Shown here piece after piece: positions 10,408 to 21,943 of a DNA stretch of 64,000 nt (position 1 is the first letter of the stretch; the number at the start of each line of letters is the position of its first letter). Below the pieces are notes generated by a model that made no database searches, was not told where the DNA came from, and saw only the letters and a program-made list of their open reading frames with translations. Origin of the DNA: Gonatopus flavifemur (Eukaryota > Arthropoda > Insecta > Hymenoptera > Dryinidae); the NCBI GenBank assembly GCA_018340375.1, contig JAFFJZ010000098.1, forward strand, positions 186,001 to 250,000. The letters run 5' to 3'. The translations under genes and the position numbers were made by a program.

Positions 10408-10608
10408 GGGTAGAATGGGGCGAGGTAGCCAATTGCTCCTCATTCCCACAGTGGTTGTTCAAATCGTGCGTCTTTGATAATGTAGAGTCGTTGGGTGAGT
10501 GCGCTTCAGTTGCCAGAGAATGAACAACATGCGCGATTTGGACAACCACTGTGGGAATAAGAAGCAATTGGCTGCCTCGCCACACTGGCTGCCTCGCCCC
10601 CTCTACCC
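10408..10608. repeat. TA-flanked palindromic MITE
   Basis: Arms GGGTAGAATGGGGCGAGG..GCCAATTGC and their inverted copy enclose about 60 bp. TA lies on both sides (10406-10407, 10609-10610). The CCACAGTGGTTGT motif is also mirrored. A second inverted-repeat patch with GAATTCCAG/CTGGAATT boxes follows at 10611-10760. Confidence 0.6.
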
Positions 10609-11439
10609 TATATCACACGGAGAATTCCAGTACATTCGCTGGAATATTCCAGCAAATTCACTGGAATTTTATGGCGAAAACTCGAATTTTTAAGTGAAAA
10701 ACTCGTAAAATTCCAGTGGAAGTACTGGAAAAACGAATTTTCAATACATTCTGGAATTGTCCAGTGCTGAGAAGGGGGGAGACTCCCAGTTTTTTTTTAC
10801 AGAGCAGTTATGATCCGATAGTGACTCCCCTGATCACATTTTGGAGCCCCCCCCCTGAGTTTGCGTGCAATCCGTGCGCAAAAGCCTGTATAGGTACGTC
10901 GTTTTGTGAGCGTACCCGCAAATCGCGCGTAAATACTCATCCATGCGCGTCGGTTAGTGAACGCATATCATTTGGGTTCATATGAGTTTCATCCGATTCG
11001 GTTGAGAACTGTGGAATTCCAAGCAAATCGGGATTGGGGAAGAAAATGGTAAACACTGAGCTTCTAGAGATAATTTGAAATTTTTGTCAATACCGATCAC
11101 ATGCGGATATTTTTCTTTCCTATCATTCGATCGTCATGAAATTTCCACCACGATCTCAGGCAATGTTAATAGTGCCCTAATATAGGTTGCAAACTGATCC
11201 GTACAGAAAAACGGGGAACGAAGAGGAAGCATGTCCTCAGAACTTGTGGTTCTGCGACGAAGTGAGTTTCATCCGAATTGATTGAGAAATGCGGAAAAAG
11301 AGTCTTTAGCAACCTACAGCTACCCACCTAAGAGTCCCAACTACTTTGATATCGTTTTTCCATGCCTTTACTGTCTTGATGGGATCTTTCCCCCTGCTTT
11401 CCACCATAATCCCCCAGGTTTTCCGGAACATATTCTATG

Positions 11440-11880
11440 TGCGGACCCCAAATATGTGTTCAGCGATCCCAAAAACATACAGGGTGTGGTGATATCATTG
11501 CTTCAGCGAATTTCTTCAATTGGAATTCGGAATGACCTTGACCTCGACGTGATAAGATCAAACGGACCCCAGATTCGTGTTCAGCCACCCCCAGAAACAT
11601 AGAGATCGTCGTGATATCTCCGCTTCAGCGAATTTCTTCAATTTGACCTTGGAATGACCTTGACCTTGACCTGATGGGACCAAACGCACCCCGGATTTGG
11701 ATCCAGCGACCCCCGAAAACACATAAGTCGTCGTGATATCTCCGTTTCAGCAAATTTCTCCAATTCGACCTCGAAATTATCTTGACCATGACCTAATCGG
11801 ACCAAACGGACCCCGAAATCGTGTTCAGCGACCCCCAAACATATAGTTGAGGTAGTCAAGTCCGTCGGAGTGAACACTTT
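11440..11880 (-). repeat. ~121-bp tandem repeats, right arm
   Basis: The inverse of the left-arm units, with CAGCGACCCCC-type boxes near 11465, 11582, 11704 and 11826. Open frames crossing this array are not genes. Confidence 0.75.
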
Positions 11881-12072
11881 TTTTTTGTGAGGCTGCGTAA
11901 TTGTACGCGAGTTGTGTTCAACTTCAAACTCAACAAAAACTGATACTTCATTTCTAAAGAGGTTGTGAGATAGAGGGAACAGATGGAACGTACAACTCAA
12001 CGCGTGAACGGCTTCCGTTATAATGTGTCGCGTGCCGTTTGCCAAAATCCAATGAGCTCCTCTTTCTCATGA

Positions 12073-13496
12073 TTATCGGCGTCGATTGCCGAAGCTTGTT
12101 ACGCATACCATGACATCGTTCATGCAAAGATTGGAGCCATCCCAAGACCAGTTTCCCCACCAACTTCGCAACATTTGCTGTAGTACCTTCCATCGTCTTA
12201 ATGGAGGTATGGTTTCGTCAAGATAATATGGTTCTGGCATTAGAAAGGAACTCGAACCTATCAACAGATGTGCTGGTGTTAGCATAGGAGTGTCCGGAGG
12301 ATCACTTGTCAATGGCGAGAGGAGGTGCGAATTGAGGCAAGCCTCTATCTGGGTCAGCAAAGTATAAAATTCTTCGAAGGTCAGCGTGCCCAGACCGATA
12401 ACCCTGCGGAGGTGGTGCTCCGTTGACTTGACTGCCACCTCCCAAATCCCCCAAAGTGTGGGCCACTTAGCGGATTGAAGTGCCATGAGGTCCCTTGGTT
12501 TGCGAGGATAGAGGATAAGTCATTAGCGTAATCAGAAAACTCCTGGTACATCCTCTGAAGCTCGGTATCAGCGCCAACAAAAGTGATGCCTTGATCACTG
12601 TATAGCGCTGAACAGTGACCGCGGCGAGAGGTGAAACGCCTGAAGGCTGCTATAAAGGCCTTGCTGTCATAGCTCGAGACTAGTTCTAAATGCACGGCTT
12701 TTGTGCTAGAACAAATCAAACTAGCTACATACTCTTTGTGAGATTTGTGGCCTCTCCCAGGAGGAACTCGTATGTTCTGCGGGCCTGCGTAGTCAACCCC
12801 TGAGTTGCTGAAAGGGTGGCTAGGCCTGACCCTTACAGCCGGTAATGTGCCTAACTTCTGATAAGCAGTGCCACCTCGGGAACGTAGGCGAGAGTAACAC
12901 TTATTCATTGTTGATCTGACTAATTGGCCAGCTCGTTCTAGTTGGCCAGTTATCCAGAACTCGAGTCTCGACGTTGATAATGTGAGCCTAATTTCTCCAT
13001 GCAGAGTTTTCTGGTGGTAGAATTCGACTAGGAGGCGCGAAGAATGAGCTTTATACGGCAGAATCAAGGAGTGCGTTTCCCCGTGGCTAAGCAGAGAGTT
13101 TTGAAGCCAACCCCCCACGCTCATCAGGCCTGCGTCAAGGTATGGATCCAGCTTCAGGAAAGAGTTCGATTTAGGCAACACACCACTAGACAACATTTTT
13201 ATCTCCGAGTCAAAATAATAGCGTTCATTCAAATGAACGAAGGTTTCACAGGAACCCTCTAGTTCGCCAGTGGTCAGCAAATTGTTTCTTTCGTATTTTA
13301 TTGAGGAAAACCAGTTCAACGAAAAGAGCGTGTTCTTACCCAACGAACGCGGTTTGGATCGGTCGGACAAATGATGAACGAATCTCAACATATATGCTGT
13401 AACTCTAGTGGTCTTGGTGAGCGATGGATATCTGGCCATCAATTCTCGTATAGTTGACTTTCCACTGCCAACAAAGCTATGTGAAATCGGTTGCAT
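12073..13496 (-). pseudogene. BEL/Pao retrotransposon integrase region, frameshifted
   Basis: Read leftward, the first part (12381-13496) covers the region before the core (HGEIRLTLSTSRLEF), then NSGVDYAGP (first Asp) and LYSDQGITFVGA (second Asp). The frame then shifts. The overlapping 12073-12486 frame supplies WEVAVKST (Glu of the D,D,E triad) and the BEL/Pao C-terminal landmark LTPAHLLIG. All three catalytic acidic residues are still visible across two frames. No clear C-terminal end or LTR follows; sequence below 12073 merges into the Foldback arm flank. Confidence 0.85.
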
Positions 13497-14330
13497 GGAT
13501 GTGCAATCTGTCCCTGCCGGAGCATTAGTGAAAGGTGGAGGTAGTTCCTTGCTTTCCGAGAGTCACCCTGGCCCTTTCCACCATAGTGAAAATCCCTTAA
13601 GCGTGGCGAGAGTGATACCTCTAGAGGCACAATCCGCCGGATCCTAAGCCGATTCCACATGGCGCCACGGGGCGTTAGGTTGAAGGGAGTGTTTCTTGGC
13701 ACATCGGTTGGCTACGAATACTGGCCACCTCGATGGATGTAACTTGAGCCAGTACCGCACACCCATGGAGTCGGTCCATAGGTGTACTGAACGTAGGTCA
13801 AGGCAAATTGTGGCCCCAGTAGTGATGCCAGATTCGAGACCGAGACCGTTTTCACTCACCTCATTGACCGCTTCCCCTTTCTCCCACCACGCGGAATAAG
13901 TCAGGTGAGCGACGGAGAAAGAGTGACTATCACTTTCTCGCTCGCCCGACTTATTCCGCATGGTGGGAGAAAGGAGAAGCGGCTGATGGAGAGGGTAAGA
14001 GCGGTCTCGGTCTCGAATCTGGCATCACTGGGCCTCAGTCCTTTTGGCTAGCTGAGCCAACAAAACTGCGGCGCATAAGTCCAACTTTGGAATGGTGACG
14101 ACACTCTTGATTGGGGTAACTCGGGTCTCAGCTCGCAGCATGTGCATCAATATCCGGTCGCTGCTGATGACTCGCAGGTGAAGCACTGCTCCGTATGCTG
14201 TGGAGGACGCGTCGAAGAACCTGTGGAGCTCCGTGATAGTGCCTGGCTGGTAATCAAGCCAGCGAGAGATTTGTAGATCGTTGAGGACCGGAATCTTGTT
14301 ACACCACTCGAGCCATTGCAATTCTAGCTC
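13439..14330 (-). pseudogene. BEL/Pao RNase H region, broken by a hairpin insertion
   Basis: The segment 14025-14321 carries ELHRFFDASSTAYGAV (first RNase H Asp) and PKLDLCAAVLLAQL. The segment 13644-13830 carries VHLWTDSMGV and HPSRWPVFVANR..PNAPWRHVESA. These are standard BEL/Pao landmarks. A 224-bp hairpin element (13813-14036) lies between them, and frame changes follow to the integrase region. Confidence 0.8.
13813..14036. repeat. Palindromic MITE inside BEL/Pao pol
   Basis: Arms of about 100 bp pair almost completely. One starts GGCCCCAGTAGTGATGCCAG and the other, read inverted, GGCCCAGTGATGCCAG. Both continue with ATTCGAGACCGAGACCG, with the GCGGAATAAGTC core mirrored near the centre. 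It interrupts the RNase H coding sequence, so it is younger than the retrotransposon. Confidence 0.8.
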
Positions 14331-14528
14331 GTGAGGTAATTCGGCGTCTCAATCAAATTTGAACATCCAAAGCTGCTGCAAAAAGATTTCAGCTGTAACC
14401 AGAACTGGTGCGATCCAACCCTACGGGTCGAATATCCTCGCAATCTTGAAGAGAACGAGTCTCCCTGTCCAAAAATCCCTGAGTTCGAAGCCCTCAATGC
14501 TCACATAAAAGCAGTCTGAAACTGCATC

Positions 14529-15517
14529 TCATCCCAGTCCTGATATACTATTCACAAAATTCCCGTTTATCCGCTGGTAGATCCGCCAGCAATTGCTCAC
14601 TATTGGAGAGAGCCATTTGTGTAACTCGAAGCTGCACATCCTGCAAATTTCGATCAGCTGGTTTGGCGTACTAATGGCTCCGTCTAGACTGTGGCCCCCT
14701 GATGGCATGTCAACCACATAGGAGTCACCTCGAAGTATCGCAGCACCTAATGGGTGATTAGCGTTCTCATCGCTAGCTAACTGGTGCAACACCCGCATGG
14801 CTAAGAATTGGCTCGACATCATTCCGTAAGTGACCGTTTGTTATTTCCAAGTCCGCAAAGGTTCCTCTGGACTTCTCTTCCACAAATTAGCCTGAAACGT
14901 TTGTTGCTTGGGATGGATCCTGATTTGGCGAAACGATCGTCGAATGTCCGTCACGAAAACATATTTGTATTGTCTCCATCGCCGAAGAGCTTCTGTGAGA
15001 CCTGAGAGTAAATTAGCTCCGCAATTGAGCATGTCATTGATAGAAGTCCCGCGATTATCTTTAGCAGGGCTATTGTGGAGACAGTCCGGATTTTAGCGGT
15101 AGGGCTGGATCCCTTCAGTAACCCATGATGAGGTAAATAGAATTTGCAACCATTGCTTTCAGCGAGCGGCACCGGGGTCATATGTCCCTGCAGTTCATAG
15201 CCCTGCATGAATTCCTTGTATAGCTTTGCAAAAACTCCATTGCCAAGGAATCGTTTTCCTAAGCTGCTGTGCATTCCTTTTGCAATATCGAACGATCCAG
15301 GAAATTCCAGATCATGAGGCTAAGCAACCCTAAACGGCAAGCTAACACAGTATCGTCCTGAGTTGTCCCAGACTGTTGTCCCTGTGAAGATTCTGTCGGC
15401 CTCCTCCTCATCTGGAGAAGGAGCCTCAGCTTCAGTCAGAGGGATTTGCTCTTGCTTACAGAAGCGCTGGAAAAAGGTTTCTAGGTCGAGATCGTGAGTC
15501 AGGTACAAAACTGACAA
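14529..15517 (-). pseudogene. BEL/Pao reverse transcriptase, multiple breaks
   Basis: Spread over at least four frames. 15320-15517 is the linker before RT (LETFFQRFCKQEQ..VSLPFR). 14951-15274 carries the YLPHHGLLKGSS RT landmark. 14841-15032 carries VFVTDIRRSFRQI with the first catalytic Asp. 14529-14822 carries FLAMRVLHQLA and then YVVDM, where functional elements have YVDD, so the catalytic box is damaged. Frameshifts separate each block. The region is clearly dead. Confidence 0.85.
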
Positions 15518-15557
15518 TCTTCCCTGAGCCCTTGGAGGGGGATGGTCCTGGAATTAG

Positions 15558-16166
15558 CTATCCCAGTTCCGAATCTATGGCAACCGGTTCGTTTGGACTG
15601 CCCTTACGTAATCTTTCGCGTATCATGCGCGCGAGGGCTGGAACCCCCAGCAAAACATCTATACGGGCCGGGCTAGAGAAATATGGGTCGGCCAATACCA
15701 ATTGGCCCAATTGAGGAAACTCTATCCTACTGATTTTAGAAGAAGGGGCATGAGAGGTTATTTCAGGCAAAACGTACGCGTGTACATCGCACTCAAAGTC
15801 CGACTCGAAACGCGGCTTGACTGATATTTCTATCATCTTCTTGCACGTAACGTCATGCTGACCGGCTACTCCTGATATTGGTATGCCGATCGTCTGATAA
15901 TTCAGCCTCAATCGCTGGCATAGCGAATCAGTCATGAACGACGATTGGGGCCCTTGGTTCACTAATGCTCTAGCCCAGCAACTCCCTCTCATCAGCGAAC
16001 AAACTTTCATCTTGGCCGTTGAAAGCAACACGGGAACAGGCGAGTGCTCGGAAAGGATAGCAATGAGAGATGATTCTACACCCTTTAGGGCGTGAGCGTT
16101 TGAAGAGCTCGCCAAACCTTCACTACCGACTCTCAAAATTTGGACAATTCCCACAAATCTCTGCAA
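15558..16166 (-). pseudogene. BEL/Pao aspartic protease region, active site mutated
   Basis: A 202-codon open frame. VPVLLSTAKMKV leads into RALVNQGPQSSFM, the retropepsin active-site position where Asp is expected (ALVDxG) but Asn is present. Downstream PISGVAG and VLLGVPALARMI fit the BEL/Pao protease and the region between protease and RT. Gag and the 5' LTR are not recognisable upstream (beyond 16166). GC content is higher than in the flanks, consistent with its separate origin. Confidence 0.8.
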
Positions 16167-18700
16167 GTCCCTACAAAACTCAGAATAATTCTGAGAATCT
16201 CTAAAAATATTCTGAGTATTTCTGAAAAACTCTCAAAATTGGGATACTATACATCTATATGTCACTCACCATCATGATCATTAGGTAGCGTTGAAAGAAA
16301 ATGGAGAAAGGACAGGAGCGCTGTGGATATAACAGAAATTTTTGCATCAGAAGCACTTGACTGACCAATTGAAGAATGATTACGCAGACTGTTTGGGATT
16401 AACTCGAAGAAAATTGAGCAGATACAAAAGTATTCTGATTATAGAAATTGTTGTAGAAGAACTACAGGTCAACCTAATTGATATGACTGGAGATACAATT
16501 CATTCTAAATATTTTATTCCAAAGTTCTACCTCTCCAGATGTTCCATTCAAGCTGGATTACATTTCTATTCTTACAAACTTTCATTTTCATCTTTCATTA
16601 TCTTCGTTTTCAAATGATTCAATTCTCGAATATCATGAATATTGAATAGCTATATTTTCATATGTTTTGATATTCAGAAGATCATTATTCGTAGATATGT
16701 GTCACAAATGAAAATAATCTCATTCAACCGCCCATTTTTCTCCTCATTCCAACATATATTTGATGATGAGGATTTGTCAGAGTGGAAATATGTGAGAATA
16801 GATATTTATCAACAGTGAAATGCAGGGAATAATTATCTGAAAATTAAGATGATTGAGAATACAGATCGCTAATAGAAAATTTTTAATTGAAAATAGAGTA
16901 TTCGAGAGGAAGAATATTTCGGATTATTATACATGGTATGAATGAGATTATAATTACGGATATTGTTCTTGAATGGCTAAAGATCAACCTGATTGATGTA
17001 GCTGGTTTTGGAATTGATTCTAAAATATTCCCTCTAAAGGTTTGAACCTTCCAGTTGTTCCATTCAAGCTGAATTGTATTTACATTCTTACGAACTTCTA
17101 TCCTCAGTTTTAATTACCATTGTTCTCAAATAATTCTATTCTCTCATATCATCAACGTTGAATATTTTCATCTCCACATATTTTCACTTCTGCAGGTCCG
17201 TATTCTCAACTATGTGTCGAAAATGGAAAAAAATGTCATTCAACAACAATTCTTTCCCTTTTAATATGTACTAAAAAATGGAGACCTGTTATATGACATT
17301 CAGCAATAAGGACCTGTTACTGCACAAATATGTAGGAATAGATTTTTCTGATCACATTTGATAATAAAGAGAAGAATGTTCTGAAAACAAACAAGAATAA
17401 AAATACGAATATTCCATGAAAAACCAAGTACTTGAAAGTAAACCATTTTGGAATATCATATATGTTATAAATGAGTTTAAAATCATGGAAATTGTTGTAG
17501 AATAACTATCAGTAGCCTGACTCGTGTGATTGAAGATACGATTTATTCTAAAATGATCTCTGCAAAAGTTGATCTTTCCTGTTATTACATTTAGACTGAA
17601 TGATATTTCTATTCTCACAAACCTCCATTTCTTTGTACAATCATACTTGTTTCTTTGTTCTTTACTTGATTCATTCTTCTCAAATCAAATAACATGGAGT
17701 TCATGAAGAATCCTCAAAAAACTTCATTTGAAATCCTAAGTGCTCAAAAATTTATTCAAGAATTAATCAATGAACTTTATGCTACCTGGGCGATTATCCC
17801 ATACAGCACACAAGTTCCCGCAAAGAGTTCTCGTTATGCCACTCAACATGTCATTATAAATATCTTGAATTCAAAATGAACTATCAATTAACAACTTAAT
17901 GTTCAGAAAAGACTCATATTGAGATGTCATAATGAATTGTCCGGGCATTCGGGACGTTTTCATTTTGAATTCAAAATATTCATAATGAATACATATTGAT
18001 TAGCATAACAGAAAATATTCAAGAGATCTTTGGGAAGTCCTTATGGATTCAAATTCATCATTCGTGCTGTTTGGGATCAAAGTCAAATGACTTTATTTCC
18101 ACGTATTCGCACTGTCACACGTCTTGATTCGTAAATATGTATTATTGAGAATGGAAAACAATCTTATTCAATAACATATTCCTCTCATACCATCAATATA
18201 TGTTTGAAAATGAGGATCTGTGAGAGCAGAAATATCCCACATAGCAGTACAGTCTCAGAAGAATTCTTGAAGAATTCTCGAAAAACAAAATGAGTTCAAT
18301 AAGAGTTCTTTTGAGACTGTGGTGCTGTGTGGGATGTGAGAATAGATATCCATCATCTTTGATATTCAAGAGAAAAATGATCTGAAATTGAACAGAATCA
18401 AGAGGATACCAGAGTTCCCATCGGAGCACGTTTTCTTGCACTAAAATACTCGAAACTGAATTCATAAAAGAATCTGGAACTTCCAGGGATGATTCTTCGA
18501 GACCTAATCTAGGTCTGTACAGAGCCCAAATCTGGAATTTCGAGGCAAATTTTCCTTCCGATTCTTCTGAAAGGACTGGAAATGCGATTGATTTCAAAAT
18601 GATCTCTTCGGAAGTTTGATCACTCTTATTATTCTTCAAGCTAAATCATATTTCTATTCTCACTCTACCCTAGATAGCGTCAGAGTCTCAACAAAGGGCT
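16167..18700. repeat. Degenerate ~520-bp tandem repeats, non-coding
   Basis: Blocks containing GAAATTGTTGTAGAA..TCAACCT, then GATTCTAAAAT or similar, then GTTCCATTCAAGCTG.. and TATTCTTACAAAC recur near 16435-16600, 16950-17110 and 17470-17620, with a weaker one near 18590-18660. A very similar block occurs at 40573-40870. A short GAATTCAAAATATTCATAATGAAT segment at about 17970 also occurs at 52550. A segment at 18440-18560 is paralogous to 34410-34550. Open frames here are not conserved. Confidence 0.5.
18236..18333. repeat. Short palindromic MITE (98 bp)
   Basis: Ends CCCACATAGCAGTACAGTC and, inverted, CCCACACAGCACCACAGTC, with AAGAATTC repeated inside. No target duplication is evident. Confidence 0.6.
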
Positions 18701-18989
18701 CCAGTTTGAGATTAGGAAAAGAATCCATTATAAATACTTTTAACTCAAATTGAATTTTCTATCAACACCTTAGTGTTCAGGAAGAATTTATATCGCAAGT
18801 TCGGAAATAATTTTCTGAAGATTCAAAATGTATTCATTTTGCATTCATCGGAGTTATATTGAATATGAAGTATAATTTGTGCTATAGGTATGCTTCATAA
18901 TTCCATTTCTCAAGTCCATAAAGGAAAAAGTGCATTTCTAACAGAATTTTCAAGGAAATATGTTCATACTTTTGGATCTTCTCTACGAT

Positions 18990-19696
18990 CCCAGTGAACA
19001 CCATATGTCAATTTTACATAACACAGAAATCACAAGTGACGTAACTTTGTTACGTATATGTGATGTAACAATTATATAATATTTTATGCTTATATTTCGT
19101 AGCACTTTGTTACTGCTATGTTACGTATCAGTTACATAAGCAAGTGACTTTAGGAAAACATAACTTGCCATTCTTAAGTTATGCATTAGTTAGGGGAGTA
19201 TCGGGTAAGTTGGGAAATGTCAAACTATTTCTGTGTAGTTGGGTGTGCAGAAGAGTTTTTTTTCAGGTACATATCTAGTGAATATCGAAAGTAACCTATC
19301 ACCATATGTTTCATAACTAATCCAAGTAGCAACGTGCTTTCAAAGCGCTTCAATATGCTGTGTTGTTACCTGGGTACGTGGTAGTTACATCAATGTTACG
19401 TTCATGAACGTAAAATACTGCAGTATTTGCTGGGATGTGATCAGGAAAGAATTGGAATTTTTATGTGATGATTATATGATTCTTTAGTATTGACATGACA
19501 TCGCCATCACGTTACACTTATGCACTGGTCACGTGAAAAATCTATTTATTTACGTAACTGTGATGTAACATTGTTCCTCACATAGTTATGTAATTGAGTA
19601 GGAAATTGTGACTCACATGTGACTCCCAAGTTACGTAACTGGTTACTTAACGTTATGTAACTTTGATGTAACATTTACGTAACTGTGCTCACTGGG
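18990..19696. repeat. 707-bp MITE rich in TTACGTAA motifs
   Basis: Ends CCCAGTGAACAC and, inverted, CCCAGTGAGCAC. The interior has many copies of (G)TTACGTA(A/T) and TGATGTAAC in both orientations, including GTTACGTAAC and TTTACGTAAC near the right end. It is non-coding. TTACGTAA is the consensus site of PAR-bZIP/E4BP4-type factors, so the element could disperse such sites. Confidence 0.6.
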
Positions 19697-19699
19697 AAT

Positions 19700-20742
19700 T
19701 GACTGGGACCGATGAATCCAGGATTCAGAACATGACGATGGAAAGGTGGAAAATGAATTGTTCAAAATTATGAACTACTCTGAGCGCTCCGAGCTGCTTT
19801 CAGCGTCAACTTATCGGTCAACTAATATTTAGTCTCCAGAATTCTTCACATGTATCGGGGAGACCGGGGAGTTATGAGACACGGGGAGTCATGAGACACA
19901 CTCACATCACCTATATTTCTCAAACCCGACATCTAGGAACCACCGTCAATTGTTTCTCTCGTTCAGATATCACTTTTCAATTGACATTTGTTAATATCGG
20001 CACGCATGCATAGTCTCTCCAAGTAGAGATTTGATTGCCGTTAAAAAAAGTTTTTTTGAGCGTTCGTTTTTGCGGTATCTTCAATTACTTTTCCCAAGCT
20101 ATTCACAAAGGTGAGTGTATACAGAGTATGCCTTGGAAAACAGGCTTTCAACACGTAAAAGAATTTTCGCATAAATATTTGATGTAGCCATGATGCAGTA
20201 ACCATTCTGAAAATATAGGAATCGGGGTGTTGTGAGACAACATTTTCGGGGGATTGTGAGACAAGGCATATTATACAGCTGTCTCACATCCGATTGGATC
20301 TGATCAGATCCGATCGCATCCAGGCAAAATATAAGTCTGGTCAGATCCAAGAATTTAGATCCGGTTGGATTCGACCAGAACCAATCATTTCTTCCCGGGT
20401 CTATATAGAGAATCTCTAAGAATATAAGAATAAATGATGCCAAGTCCAAGAAGAAACGTAAATTTCTCACAATAACAATTGACAAAGAATTGTTGGGACA
20501 AAAACTTCACTCTGTCCAGGATTCCGCTTGGAGTGACAAATACATCATTCCGAAAAAAAAGGTGTGAGATCAATAACAGTTACCAATTACATTTGGCTAT
20601 CCGAATTGTATGTAAACAATTTTTGGGATATTGTAACTTGAGTTCTCAAGAAAGCATCCATATTAGTTTATGATTTCTAAAAAAACGTCCTCAGCTCGAA
20701 AACATGTGAGAAAGAAAATGGAACTGGAATTAGATTGATGCA
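19700..20742. other. No recognised gene; short repeats
   Basis: Contains GGGGAG..TGAGACAC repeats (19857-19897), related GTGAGACAA boxes at 20229-20265 and a GATC-rich imperfect palindrome at 20283-20380. Segments at 20505-20660 resemble 37040-37110 and 37315-37380, which border the large palindrome. No protein is recognised. Confidence 0.45.
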
Positions 20743-21033
20743 TTTCACACACTGGAACTCTAAGTTATTCAAAACCCAACGTGTTGGTCGGTTCAGATAT
20801 ACTTCGAAAACAACGTCGATGTGGAATCCTTACCGTGGCCGATGGTTATTAGGCTAGTTTATATTTCAAGAAATTTCTCAAGGGCATCAAGATAGAAACT
20901 CGAATAATATTATTCCACAAACTGAGCATCGGCCACGCCAAGTATTCTGCATGGACGTGGAATTCACAACATATCTGAACCAAACAAATCGTTTGGTTTG
21001 GAATAACTCAGAGTTCTAGGGTGTGGGATGGAT
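20743..21033. repeat. Palindromic element, small relative of 36873-38087
   Basis: Arms of about 100 bp (TCACACACTGGAACTC..CGTGGCCGATGG and the inverse) enclose about 80 bp. The inner arm boundary CGTGGCCGATG/CATCGGCCACG is the same as in the 1.2-kb palindrome, showing that they belong to one family. Confidence 0.6.
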
Positions 21034-21089
21034 GAACCTGATTTTTGTTCGATTTTTTTCATACATGTTTTCAAGATGAGAATGTTTTG

Positions 21090-21322
21090 TCATCATCATC
21101 AACATCATGAAGTGATCAGTCTTGTGACTGATTTGATGAATTTGTCCAACCCTGCCCATTATCCGTTGAACGCTTAATTTCTATATATCTACGACAAGCC
21201 TTATCTTGTATAATCTACTTCATATAACTCAAGCTAGGTCTACCCTCGCGAGTTTTACCATTCATTTTTCCTCCTAATATTATTCTCTATAAACTATCAT
21301 GCCTCAATGTGTATCCTATCAG
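21090..21322 (-). pseudogene. RTE-type LINE, C-terminal fragment of reverse transcriptase
   Basis: On the minus strand the frame shows the conserved tail of RTE-like endonuclease/reverse transcriptases: an IG..LRHD box, GGKMNGKTREGRPSLSY, CRRYIEIKR and a GWTNSSNQSQD end. At least two stops interrupt it. Only the last ~75 residues remain, as expected for a 5'-truncated LINE. The ATGATGATGTTG-type 3' end is also typical. Confidence 0.55.
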
Positions 21323-21767
21323 ATTACTCCTCGTTCCCTCGACATGCTTCTAAAGACTTCTTTTGTCATTTACCTTCTCAAGTACTTCTTCATTGTTCAC
21401 TTTCTCTATCCACTTCATTCTCAGCATCCTCTTCTTATAACACCACACCTCAGAAGCGTCAAGTCTTCGGTGGTCCGTTATTTGAATTGTCCAAGTTTCG
21501 CAACTTTCATCTCAACTTATAAGAGGCGATATGTGTTCCCCTCTTTCTCCTCCAACGGTGGTCCTACGCCTTCATCTGTGTACCCTGTTCCCCACCAAGC
21601 GAGCGTACAAAGCAAACTTGAGAAAGAAAAGGAACAAGAAAGAGAGAAGAATAATTCAAATTCATATAAGTCGGTAATCACACGGCTGTAACATCTTTGA
21701 GGGACTCCATACAATACAATTTTTTTATGGTATAGATGAGAGTCTATGTCGACGGCTATATCGACGG

Positions 21768-21795
21768 GGAAGAGAGAGAGGGAGAGAGAGAGAGA
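21768..21795. repeat. (GA)n microsatellite
   Basis: Near-perfect GA dinucleotide run. Confidence 0.9.
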
Positions 21796-21943
21796 ATTAC
21801 GAAAATTCCATGTGACGAGGGATTTGAAAAATCCCACGTCACAATGTACATATATATATGCGTGTGACCTCGAATCTGGGGTCAACAAGCGCGTATGTTG
21901 TATTTTGACCAAAATGAAGACGTCATCACAATTGCGTCTAACC

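Larger units (their letters stand above)
8141..11894. mobile_element. Foldback-like element with tandem-repeat arms
   Basis: Ends are imperfect inverted repeats beginning AGCCCCAC or AGCCTCAC, then an A9 run and GTGT(C/T)CACTCCGACGGACTTG. Inside each end lie about four ~121-bp tandem units (8160-8690; inverted at 11440-11880) rich in GGTCAAGGTCA. Long terminal inverted repeats made of tandem subrepeats are the hallmark of Foldback-type elements. The 2.7-kb interior carries a cysteine-rich ORF, microsatellites and other dispersed repeats. No target-site duplication could be identified and no transposase is recognised. Confidence 0.6.

Noticed and set aside
18193..18639. 148-codon minus-strand open frame
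   Set aside because: Covers a palindromic MITE and a segment paralogous to 34410-34550; not a conserved protein.
20099..20485. 128-codon minus-strand open frame
   Set aside because: Passes through a GATC-rich imperfect palindrome; no family recognised.
21299..21691. 130-codon plus-strand open frame
   Set aside because: Its start is antisense to the RTE-like LINE fragment and the rest is low-complexity. No recognised motif.
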